64,000 nucleotides of DNA, taken from positions 1 to 64,000 of the forward strand of contig CAYUIQ010000006.1 of the NCBI GenBank assembly GCA_964444795.1. Reading direction: 5' to 3'. Numbering within the stretch: the first letter of the stretch is position 1; every line of letters begins with the position of its first letter. Shown here piece after piece: positions 39,006-48,800 of the stretch. Under the pieces are notes generated by a model. That model saw only the letters and a program-made list of their open reading frames with translations. It did not search any database and had not been told where the DNA came from. This DNA comes from JABMRP01 sp964444795. Lineage in GTDB: Bacteria; Planctomycetota; Planctomycetia; Pirellulales; Thermoguttaceae. Made by a program: the position numbers and the translations under genes.

Positions 39006-40505
39006 TCAAATGGCCTTCTTTTGCGCTTCCAACCACTTGCTATACTCGGTATGGGCGTAGAAAATGACGTTCGTGCCTAGTTGGTAACATGCTTCCCAGA
39101 TTTCGGCCCGCACGCCGGCGTGGTCGTCGCGCCAGGCGTCGCCGATGTCGCCGGGATGGTAGTAACAGACCCAGCGACCGTCCCTCCACCAACCCAACGC
39201 CTCGCGGCCGCCGTGTGGCGATGCGTAGGGGAAGAAGGCAATGCGGTAGGGAACTTTGTGAATCGCGTCGTCCAGAGGAATCGTCACCGGGCGAATCTTG
39301 GGAAATATGCGATACATCATCGACACAAACTGGTTGTGGAAATGCCGGCTGCCGCAATTGTCGCCGAAGAGCATCCCATGTTTGGTGGTCAGGTAGTCGC
39401 GAAGGACCTTCACTTCGGTATTGGTGAGCGAGATGTTTTGCTGACCGGTCATGTAGACCATCGGCGGGCTCTTGCCGACGGGAAAGTTGCGCAACTGGAT
39501 GATCCGCCGCGATTCGGTCTTGTCGGCCACCTTGTGCCGGGTGCGGATGCCGTATTCGCGCAGCATGTTGTCATCGCCGCCGATGCCGAAATTCTGATCC
39601 CAGTTTCCACCCGTGTATTCCAGGCGGATCAGCCGAACCTTGCCGCGAGCCGTCCCGCCGCCGAATCCCGCCCCGGCACCCTCGCCGTAGCCGACCGTGT
39701 AAGCGTGTTCGGTCGCTTCGGTGAGACTGAGTTGCACGTCGTCGATGGGCGGCGGATTGAAGAGGATCGCGCTATAAGGATTCACCACGAATTTCTTACG
39801 CTTGATTATCTTCACGCGAACCGTTTGGGCAAGTGCCACCTGCTGTCCGCCGCCGGCCGGCATCTCGTAGATTTCCTCGCAACCTCGGACCCGGCTCAGC
39901 GCCAGCGCGACCATCGCAAAGGCCAGCGAATAGTTGACAAATGCCATCACCGACTGGTTGAGTGTCCCCCCGCGCCGGCCGTAGTACCAAGCCCGCGGAT
40001 CGAGCGGATTCCAGATATTCCAAGCCCGGCGGCGCGTGGCCCGATCGCTACGACCGTGCATGGCCGAGGGCCGACCCAAGCGGATGTCAGCGGTATCTTC
40101 TTTGGCGGCTCGACGCCGTGCCTCACGCTGCCGCGTGGCCCGATCGACAAACCAGACCACCCACATGAGCCCAACGAAAAAGAGCCCCGCGAGGCCGTAT
40201 CGGGCCAGATTGGCGCGGAGCGTGTCCCAGACCATCCAATGGGCGGCCTGGACGGCAAGTTGCCACCAGACGATATAGAACACGCTTAGGACAAACGCCA
40301 CCGCGACGTTCATCCGGCGAACACTCCAAGCCGCCCAAGCAAACCAGAGAATGCCCAACCCCAGCGATGCCAGCCCCACGGTCCAATGCACTCGGGCGCT
40401 GAATTGCTCCAGCCAGAGCTGATCGATGCGCACCGGGAGCCAGACGATCAGGTACAGACCGACGAGAACGGCCCAGAGCTTCGCGGCTAGCGAGATCGGC
40501 GCCAT
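39006..40505 (-). CDS. Multi-TM protein with DUF4159 domain
   Basis: The 499-aa product has about five N-terminal membrane segments (LWAVLVGLYLIVWLPV, LGLGILWFAWAAW, VAFVLSVFYIVWWQ, LAGLFFVGLMWVVWFVD, FVNYSLAFAMVALALS). A DUF4159 domain follows from about 255, with LIRLEYTGGNWDQ, VYMTGQQNISLTN, LRDYLTTKHGMLFGDNCGSR and PFPYASP-like FFPYASPHGG. DUF4159 shares the class I GATase-like fold but has no catalytic triad that I can see. The family is usual at the end of ExbB/ExbD operons in Planctomycetota, which is its position here. The ATG at 40505 lacks a clear ribosome site; the function is unknown. Confidence 0.8.
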   Translation of the reverse strand: MAPISLAAKLWAVLVGLYLIVWLPVRIDQLWLEQFSARVHWTVGLASLGLGILWFAWAAWSVRRMNVAVAFVLSVFYIVWWQLAVQAAHWMVWDTLRANLARYGLAGLFFVGLMWVVWFVDRATRQREARRRAAKEDTADIRLGRPSAMHGRSDRATRRRAWNIWNPLDPRAWYYGRRGGTLNQSVMAFVNYSLAFAMVALALSRVRGCEEIYEMPAGGGQQVALAQTVRVKIIKRKKFVVNPYSAILFNPPPIDDVQLSLTEATEHAYTVGYGEGAGAGFGGGTARGKVRLIRLEYTGGNWDQNFGIGGDDNMLREYGIRTRHKVADKTESRRIIQLRNFPVGKSPPMVYMTGQQNISLTNTEVKVLRDYLTTKHGMLFGDNCGSRHFHNQFVSMMYRIFPKIRPVTIPLDDAIHKVPYRIAFFPYASPHGGREALGWWRDGRWVCYYHPGDIGDAWRDDHAGVRAEIWEACYQLGTNVIFYAHTEYSKWLEAQKKAI

Positions 40506-40551
40506 GGGGGGGTGACCGAAGGGGGTTTGTTTCCGGGTTCGTGGAGACGGG

Positions 40552-41028
40552 CTATTCGATACCGTCGAGCAAGTTGTCGAGTTCCGTTTCGCGGGGGTTC
40601 TTCTCCGGATCGGCAGGCTTCGTTTCATCGATTCCCAGTGCGACCGCGGCCTGCTCGGGGTCGGTCGGCGAGCCAGCGGCGGGTGTCGCCGAAGCCGCCG
40701 GGCCCGGCTTGGCGGCCTCTTGCGCTGTCGCGGCAGCTTGATCGCCGGACGGTTTCGTCGCTTCGCTTTGGGGCCAATAATACGGAATGGCCGTCATCGC
40801 CCCCAGCAGAACCGCAAACAGGACCGTGGCCAGAAGGGTGCTTCGAGCCAACCCGCTGGTGGCCACCATGCCGAGCACTTCATGGGGGTTCCGCTGCCGC
40901 ATGTTTCCGAGGAATTCGCGAAGTTCGGCGACCGTGGCGGAGGCGTTGGACTTGAGTCTCGTCAACTCGCCGCCGATGCCGCGAGCCGCGGGGCCACTTT
41001 CGGTCGAAGGACTTTTTGCGTTGCCCAT
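40552..41028 (-). CDS. Small single-TM protein of the ExbB/ExbD operon
   Basis: The 158-aa product has a cytoplasmic helical N-terminus (LKSNASATVAELREFLG), one membrane span (about 77-95, TLLATVLFAVLLGAMTAIPY) and an Ala/Pro/Thr-rich exported tail. It shares no recognised domain. GGAAG lies just before the ATG at 41028; a GTG two codons earlier would overlap the upstream stop as GTGA. It is coupled to the second ExbD gene and may link the proton channel to the DUF4159 protein. Confidence 0.75.
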   Translation of the reverse strand: MGNAKSPSTESGPAARGIGGELTRLKSNASATVAELREFLGNMRQRNPHEVLGMVATSGLARSTLLATVLFAVLLGAMTAIPYYWPQSEATKPSGDQAAATAQEAAKPGPAASATPAAGSPTDPEQAAVALGIDETKPADPEKNPRETELDNLLDGIE

Positions 41029-41030
41029 CG

Positions 41031-41435
41031 TCACTTCCTTTCCATTTCCAGGATATGGACCATATCGCCGCCGGCCTCGCTAATCGCCTCGATCACCGGC
41101 TCGAATCGTTCGGCTTGTGTTTCGTTGTGGACCTTGAGCAACACGGTCCGGTTCCCCGGTTCCGCGTCGCCCAGTGCCTCGCTAATGCGGTCGGCCAGCG
41201 CCGCTTGGCTGGTCTCTCCGCCATTGAGAAACAGCTTACCCCTGCTGTCGATCACCACGCTAGCCCGGGACTCGCCCGCGGATTCGATCTTCTTAACCTC
41301 GGCCGGTTCCCAATGCAGAAAGCTGTCGTCGTTACCCTGGGCGAGGATGACAAAGAAGATCAGCAGGTTGAAAGCGATATCGCCCATGGCCAGCGAGGGC
41401 ACTTCGGCTCGCGATGTTCGACGTCGGATTTTCAT
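41031..41435 (-). CDS. exbD: ExbD/TolR-family proton channel subunit
   Basis: The 134-aa product has the ExbD layout: a short basic cytoplasmic start, one TM (MGDIAFNLLIFFVILAQGND) with the key Asp near its beginning (position 19), and a periplasmic domain with VVIDSRGKLFLNGG. It couples the proton gradient to movement in the envelope together with ExbB. It overlaps or abuts the next gene and follows a second ExbD by about 40 nt. It is short in the periplasmic part compared with E. coli ExbD. Confidence 0.9.
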   Translation of the reverse strand: MKIRRRTSRAEVPSLAMGDIAFNLLIFFVILAQGNDDSFLHWEPAEVKKIESAGESRASVVIDSRGKLFLNGGETSQAALADRISEALGDAEPGNRTVLLKVHNETQAERFEPVIEAISEAGGDMVHILEMERK

Positions 41436-41477
41436 CCTAGCAGCCTGCCAGAAAAGTGTCTACATGGAAAAACGGTG

Positions 41478-41903
41478 TTACGGAACCCGCACTTCCTCTT
41501 CTTCCTCACGCAAAACGGTAATCACGCCGCCGGCCTCGGAGATCAGGGTCGTGTACTTAATCCAGTGATCGTAGGGGACCTGGGGGGTGCTCTTCACCAC
41601 GACGACCTTGTCATCGAGGCCAACTTTCTCGGCCATAGCGGCTTTGAGCTTGGTTACGAACATCCCCGGCGCGACGGTGTTGCCGTCGATGGACGCGGTC
41701 GTTCGCGTGAGATCGACTTGGATGTTTTCTTCCTGCTGGGTCTGTTTTTCCCGCTTTTCGCTTCGCGGTAGCGTCTGCCGGTGCCCGCTATCAAGTTGCA
41801 CCGACGCACAGACGAGAAAGAAGACAATCAGATTAAACGCAATGTCACCGGTAGCGCTGGACGGCGGTTCGGCCATTATTTTCGTTGCGCGACGCGATTT
41901 CAT
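41478..41903 (-). CDS. exbD: ExbD/TolR-family proton channel subunit
   Basis: The 141-aa product has TGDIAFNLIVFFLVCASVQL as the single TM; the Asp at the start of the segment is the expected proton carrier. The periplasmic part has IQVDLTRTTASIDGNTV and YTTLISEAGGVITVL, as in ExbD. It is the upstream one of two ExbD copies in tandem; pairs of different ExbD proteins with one ExbB are common in Planctomycetota. It lies 29 nt after the ExbB gene. Confidence 0.9.
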   Translation of the reverse strand: MKSRRATKIMAEPPSSATGDIAFNLIVFFLVCASVQLDSGHRQTLPRSEKREKQTQQEENIQVDLTRTTASIDGNTVAPGMFVTKLKAAMAEKVGLDDKVVVVKSTPQVPYDHWIKYTTLISEAGGVITVLREEEEEVRVP

Positions 41904-41932
41904 GTTTGGTGGAATTGCGTGATGACCGTGGA

Positions 41933-42826
41933 CTACGACGCCGGCACGTCGCCGGTTTCCTTTTGTCCCAGGGCCATTTGCAGGGTGACCGTTTCGATCA
42001 ACTCGGTCGCCGATTCCTCGACGTCGAGCACGTAGCGATTGATCACGCTGGTGAAGTAGTTGTAGGCGATAAACGCGGGAATGCCGATGATCAGCCCGAA
42101 GCAGGTAGTCAAAAGGGCCGTCTGAATACCGCCCGCGGCCGCCGAGACGATATTCTCCTCACCCATCTTCGCCACGATGTCGCGAAAGGCAACGACCATC
42201 CCCTGCACGGTTCCCAGGAACCCCAACATGGGCGCGACACTGGAAACGGTGGCCAACACGGGCAGATGCCGCTCCAGGGCAGCGACGATATGGACGCTGT
42301 AGTCGTCCATCGCCTTGACAACCTGCTCCTCGATTTGTCCCGGGTCGTAATTCAGCCGGCTGAGCACGACGAACTTGCGAATGCCGGTCGACAAAACCGC
42401 GGGTACGGGCCCTTCCTGGTCATCGCACAAGGCCATGGCTGCCTCGGGCTGGCCCGATCGGAGCAAGTCGGCAACTTCGGCACGCAACTCACTGGTGTCG
42501 GTCGAGAGCATCTTCAGGCTGCGATAACGTTCGATCATGACGCCCGTGGCGATGATCCCCATCAGCAGGATCGGCCACATGAAGAACCCGCCTTCCAGGA
42601 GCAGGCCGATGGCACCCTCTTCGGAGAGGTCCTGCAATTCGTCCTTCCACGTAGGCTTGTCGGGCTGCAGATCGGGGTCATCGGCCGGCGCGACATCCTC
42701 GGCCGGTTCCACGGCGGGAGCCGCTTCGGGGGCCGGTGCGGCGGCCTCCGGTGGCGGTTCCGTCGGTTCTTGGGCCGATAAAGCCGTGGCAAACAGGAGC
42801 AGGATAGCAGTCAAGGCGCATCGCAT
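41933..42826 (-). CDS. exbB: ExbB/TolQ/MotA-family proton channel protein
   Basis: The 297-aa product has a cleavable-looking signal (ALTAILLLFATALSAQ), a Pro/Glu/Ala-rich linker of about 50 residues and then three TMs: GFFMWPILLMGIIATGVMIE, LATVSSVAPMLGFLGTVQG and LLTTCFGLIIGIPAFIAYNY. The APMLGFLGTVQGM signature is the ExbB/TolQ/MotA conserved segment. The N-terminal signal and exported linker are additional to E. coli ExbB, as usual in this phylum. It couples proton flow with ExbD and probably works with the large TPR protein encoded just upstream. Confidence 0.93.
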   Translation of the reverse strand: MRCALTAILLLFATALSAQEPTEPPPEAAAPAPEAAPAVEPAEDVAPADDPDLQPDKPTWKDELQDLSEEGAIGLLLEGGFFMWPILLMGIIATGVMIERYRSLKMLSTDTSELRAEVADLLRSGQPEAAMALCDDQEGPVPAVLSTGIRKFVVLSRLNYDPGQIEEQVVKAMDDYSVHIVAALERHLPVLATVSSVAPMLGFLGTVQGMVVAFRDIVAKMGEENIVSAAAGGIQTALLTTCFGLIIGIPAFIAYNYFTSVINRYVLDVEESATELIETVTLQMALGQKETGDVPAS

Positions 42827-42852
42827 GGGTAATCACTCAACTCGCCAAGGGG

Positions 42853-45800
42853 TTACTCGTTCAAACCGGCTTCTTCATGCAACTTCTCGAACTGATCGAG
42901 CATCTCCGGCATGGCCAACCGCCCGCGAGCGTACTTGGCCGCCTCGCTTTCCGGGTAGTCCCAGCGGCAGCGGTTGTACCGGCTAAAGGCATCGGCAAAC
43001 TTCCTGCCCTGGCGGTAGCTCTCACCCGACCAGAACATCGCGTCGGCCGCCAGATGGCTTTCGGGGAAGGTCTTCACGAAGCCGTCGAAGCTCTCGGCCG
43101 CTTTCGCAAGTTCTTCCATCTTGAAGTAACACTGGCCCACGCGGAACGCCATCCGTGCGGCGTGTTCGTGCCCCGTGAATTTCTCCAGGAACTTTTCACC
43201 CACCTGGGTCGCCACCTCGAAACGCTGCTTCTTGTAGAAGAAATCGGAGATGCGGATCATCGCGCTGGCGATCAGCGGACTGTTGGGATAGGTGGCCGCC
43301 AGGGTGACGTACGCCTCCAGAGCCCGGTCGAAGTCGCCCGCCTTTTCGTAACACTGGCCCATCTTGTACTGGGCATCGGCCGCCAGCGAGTGGTCGGAGT
43401 ATCGCTGAATAATCAACGCGTACGAAGCGACGGCCTCGTCCCATTGCTCCAGTTCCTGAGCGAATTGACCCAGCAGGTAGGTCACCCGCGGCGCGTACTT
43501 CGGATCGGTATAGTCTTCCATCACTTCGCGAAGGATGCGGCGGCCGGCTTCCAGATCAGTTTTCGACTCCTCCTCGCGGCCGAGCTGCTTGTGGCTCTTA
43601 AATAACTCGAAGTAGCTCTCGGCCACGTGGAACTTGGTCTCCACGGCCAGGTCTTCGTTGTTGAACGTCTTGGTAAACGCGGCCACCAGCCCGTCGGTGC
43701 CGATCACCACCGGCAGTTGACCGGTGATCTCCAACTCGCCCGTCTCGGTGGGCGCGGTCGGGTCGACGTAGCGGGCGCTGACCGTGTCGCCGAAGAAGCT
43801 CTCGATGACCGGTTCGTCGGCCTGGAGATTACCCGGCGTGGGTTGCTCGACGGCTTTCAGTAGAAGCGATCCGGTGAACACCCCGCTGTGGGCCAGCGTC
43901 TCTTCCAGGGGCACTTCTTCCTTCTCGCCTCGCTCCGTGGTCACCTCGACGGTGACGACGTCGCGCTCGCCGGTCGCGTCGCGATCGGCGTCCATTACGC
44001 GAAGGAACATCTTCTCCCCGACGTGCAACTGTTCCATCGGCTCCTCGTACCGGTGATCGGTACAGACCAGCGTACCCGCGGTAATCAGCCGTCCGCGGGC
44101 GTCGATCGTGGCCGCTTCGCCGGAGGGGCGAACCGTGTCGTTGTAGGTGGCCGTGACGATGTCCTTACCCGTGAGATTCAACACCCGGACGACCAGTCCC
44201 CGATCGGCCGCCGTGGCCGCTTCTTCGTCGACCACCGGACCGCCAATCACCGAGCGGGGCATGTCGGAGGTACGGGAGACGATTTCCGCACTGTCGGCGC
44301 TGCCCAATTGCAGGATCACCTGGCCGACGAATCGGCCCTGGTGTAATGCGTCGGCGTCGCCGTTGTCGGAGAAACGCTGCCGACGGTCGGGATGGTGGGC
44401 ATCGGAGATGACACAATTGACATCGGCCTTCGCCCCGTCGCTCGTTTCGAGCGAAACGACGATCGAGCTGCGGCTGTCCTTCGCGGCGTCGGGATCGACG
44501 ACCTCGATCGTAATCGGCGCTCCCATCGCAAGACCGCTGATCTCCTGATCGGCCTCAGGTGCGAGGTATTCAATTCGTGGAGCCGCGTCACTTCCCGGCG
44601 CTGGCGGCGTCGCGCGGCTTTGGATCACCCGAATCTGGGCCTCCGTGGGCTCGTTGACCAGCACGATCGTCTCGCGGGGCACCGCATGGCCGGGGAACGT
44701 GTTCTGCCGGTCGGTATACCAGCAGATGATCCGGTCGCCCGGCTTGACGACCAGCTTGCCATCAGCCGCCTCGGCTGCCGTGTCAACTTCCTTGGTAAAG
44801 ATACCGGAATACTCTTCCGTTTCCGTGGCCGTCAGTTCGATCGGATCGCCGCCGTTGACGGCAACCTTAATGCCGATTTCGTCGCGGCCGCTGGTGCGGT
44901 CCTCGTCGTAGTCGGTGACCTCGACGATCAGCCGCTCGCCCGGGTCGATCCGCAGCAAGCGTTTGCGGTCGGTACTCACCGCACCGTTGGCGGAGCGAGT
45001 GAAATCGTAGGCGATCGGTGCGACGGCGGCGTTGAAATAGGTGGCCGTCAGGCGAGTCTCCAGTAGCCGGCTGTGGCTGGAATTACCCACGGTAAACTCG
45101 TCGGTATAAGTGGCCGTAACCACGTCGCCGCCGGCGATCTCCAGCACGTCGTTGTTGGACAGGGCCAGGACGTCGGCTTCGGTGGGAACGTACACCTCGT
45201 CGGGATTCTCGCCGCGGATTTCGACGTGATTGATCGCCACGGCCTCGCCAAGATACTCCTGGACGTCGAATCGCACGAATCGAACTTCCGCCGTCGGGAA
45301 CGTGCATTGCCACGCCTCGTCGGTCAGGGTTACCACGGGCGCTTCGGCGGCTTGAATTTCGCCGTCGATGCGCGAAAGATCGAAGTCGGCTGCCTCGAAG
45401 GGCCGGAGTTTCACTTGCGCCGACGTCAGATCGGCGCGAGCCCAGGTCGCTTCCACTTCGTCGCGGGCTCCGGTAGCGGTGGCGAGGATTGCCAGTTCGT
45501 GGGGACCGGCGTCGAGCCAGACGTCGGCCGTGCGACCGCCGGGTCCCAGGGGCATTTCCAAGCGACCGTCGATGGCCAGCGCCGTGGTGACACCCGAGAC
45601 GGCAAATCGGGCCGCCGAGGCTCGGTATTGCACGAGCGTTCCCCGCCAGAGCACGAGGTATCCCTTACGCTTATTGGTCTTCTCTTCTTCCTCGGGCCGC
45701 GTCCAGCGGAGTTCGTCGGTTGCTTCTTCTTCGATCGGTTTGGTGTTCTTGGTTAGTTCGACGAGGGCGTTCCAATCGGCGACCGTTGCATTGCGCCCGT

Positions 45801-48800
45801 TGAAGATGCGTCGGGTCATTTGCCCACACTCGCCGGCCACCGGTTCGGCTGCCGGCATGGCGGGATGACCGGCCAGATGGAACCAGAACTGGCCGTCGTG
45901 GCTACCTCGCAACTCGGCCCGCACGGGCCGGTTAGACTCGGCGTCGGGCGTCGAGAGGGTTACGCTGGCGATGCGCCGCAAGTCTTTCAGGTCGACGGTG
46001 AGACTCTTGGGCGTCGCTCCGTCGGGTACACTTTGCCAGAACGTATTGGGATCGCGGTCGATGGCCATCAGCGGGCCGTGGTCAATGGCCGCATCGGTGG
46101 CCAACGCGCCGGCGGGCAACTCGCCGGTGGCGACGGTGCCCTCGAAGATCCCCGTATGCGGGCCGGTTTCCATGAGCGTGACTTGCACCTGATCGCCACT
46201 GTCGGCCACGAGCTTGACGATTGCCCGATCGGCGTCGTCGCTGAGATCGCGGTCGGCGTCGCGAACCCGGAGATAGATCGGGTTGCCCGGCTTGATCTGG
46301 TTGGCCGGCCGGCCCTGCGAGACCCGCTGGTCGATTTCTTCCTGCGCTTCGGCCTCGCGCTCGAGTCGCTGGCTGAACGATTCCTCTTCTTGCTCGACGA
46401 TCTTGCTGCTGGCCGTTTCGAAGGTAGCGTCGGAGGCAACGCGAATCTCGACGTCGGACAGCGGCACCGAGCGGAACTCGGCCTTGAACTCGTCGGGATA
46501 ATCGGAACGGATGACGTCGTTGCCGGTCAATTGCAGCACCTTGTCGCCGGCTGTGACGCTCCCCAATTGCGTTTCCAGGTCGGCCCGGAAGAGGCCCTTG
46601 CCCGCCCCGGCGCTGATTAGAAACAACGTCTCGCGGTCGCCGCCGGGGGTGGTGGTCACGATGACCGGAATCCGGTGATGTCCGCGGCTGATGCCCAGGT
46701 CGCTGTCGTGGACGACGATCGACAGGGGTATACCCGGCGTATGATAACGCTTGCTCTTGTGGCCCAAGCGTCCGACGGTGCGCAACAATCGCAACTGGTC
46801 GAGGTATCGCTGCTCGGCACCGTAGACTTCCGAGAGGCTGAACAGAGCCTTATTGGCCAGCTCGACGTCGGGAACACGGTCCAACACGGCGCGGAAGATA
46901 TCCCGGGCGTCGTCGTGATCACCCCGCCGCAGAGCCAGGACTCCTCGCAGGAACTCGGCTCGCACAACGATATCCAGCTCCCGCCGGCCGGCCAGTTTCT
47001 CGAAGACCACCTCGGCCTGATCGAATACCTTCTGAGCCATGAACGTTTCGCCGATTCCGAACTCCGCCTCGACCGCTTCGGGCGTATCGCCGTAGCGGTT
47101 GATCACCGTGGTGAATTCGTTGCGAGCCACGTCGTAGCGTTGCGCCTTGAAGTAGTTGCGGGCCAGCAGCAGTTGCATGCGTGCCTTGACGGCCGCGTCG
47201 AACTGCTTCGACTCGCTGTGCTGGACCAGCCAGCCGCGGAGCGTCGCCTCGACCCGGTCGTGGTTCTCGTCGCCGCCGGCGGCAATCAGTTTTTCGCAAA
47301 CGAAGACCACCAAATCGACCGGTGCTTCGGTTCGGTGCTGGTCGAACAATTGCCGGTTGGCCATGTACGTATCAAACGCAAGTCGCTCGTCGCCCAGTCG
47401 CAGCGAAAGGGCCGCTTTGAGCAACGGCGCGATCGGGCTGGTTTCGTCGATCGTCAGACCCACGGCTCCCATCCGACCGTAACACTGGGCCACCATGTCG
47501 CGGGCTGTCTTCTTCGTGTTGTCGTCGACTCCGGTGATGTTGGCCAACATGCCGGTCAACAGCGTGGCCGCCGACTGGTAATCTTCCCGGGCCAACGCGG
47601 CCTGGGCAAAGGGCATCAGCCGATTCCAGCCGTTGCCGTCGCTGCGTACCTTTCGGGTTGCCGCCTGATACGCGAGGATTCGTTCCATCGGCGTTTTGGC
47701 TTCGCTGGGGTCGATCTCCAGGATGGCCAATTGGGCCAGGGCCGCACCTTCCTCCGGTGCGATGTCGTGAAGAACACGATACACGCGGAGCCGGTTGGCG
47801 TCGGTCTGTTCGACGTCGGCGCGGTAGGTGCTAACCCAACCGTAGGCCGCGTCGCTGCTGAAACTCCAGCCCAGCAGCGGTCGCTGGTCTTGGCGTTTTC
47901 GGCTGTCGCGCAACACTCTCTCGAAGTTACCCAGGTCGCCCGCCTTGAAGTATTCGTCGGCTTGCCACTGGGCGTAGGTGCCTTGGTAATTGGACGAAGT
48001 CCGGGCAAGCTCGCCGGTCAGGGTGATGCGCTCCTTGGCCTCCATGCGTTCCCAAAGCCGCTGGGCGCAGTTTTTCGATTCGCCGTTGTTCAGGTCGTGC
48101 TTGGCGTAGGTGGTCCAGTATTCGGTGGCTTCGGTCTTCATCTCAAGCCGTTCGAGCATTTCGCCGATGCTCGACGCATTCGCGGGATCGGGGCCGAATT
48201 GCTGACGGCACTTCATCATTCGAGCGTATGCCTGCTTGACCAGTCCGGCGTCTTCACTCTTCTCGCCGGCGACGATCAGCCGCCGTAGCGAGTCCATGTC
48301 GCCAGCTTGCGGTTGCAGCCGGAGCATGTGTTGGGCCGCCGCCTTGCACTGCTCGGGCGTGCCGTAATCGGTCGCCATTTGCAGGTAACGCTGGGCCAAC
48401 GGATAATCGTCGCGGAATCGCTGACAGATCGGGACGAACATGGGGATCGCCGCCGCGCGTTCTTCCGCCGTGCCCACATAACGATAATACTCGGCCTGGG
48501 TCCACGCCACGAGGTGGGCCATGTCGTTGGTCAGCTTGCCGAACACGTCGGGCTTCAGCAGAACGGCCCGTTCGGCACCGCCGGTTCGATTGTTCGAGTC
48601 GAAGTTCTTCACCCAGGCGCTGAGGATTGGATCGGCGTCGGCTTTGCGCAGTTTGTCGGCCACTTGCCGGGCCTTGTCGCCGAAGTCCTCGCGAGCTTTG
48701 GCTTTCACTTGCCACTCGCCCAAGTACTTGTGGTAGTTGGGGAAATGAAGATTCGCGCGGCGAGAGGTGATGATCCGGTCCACGTCGGCACCAAATTCAC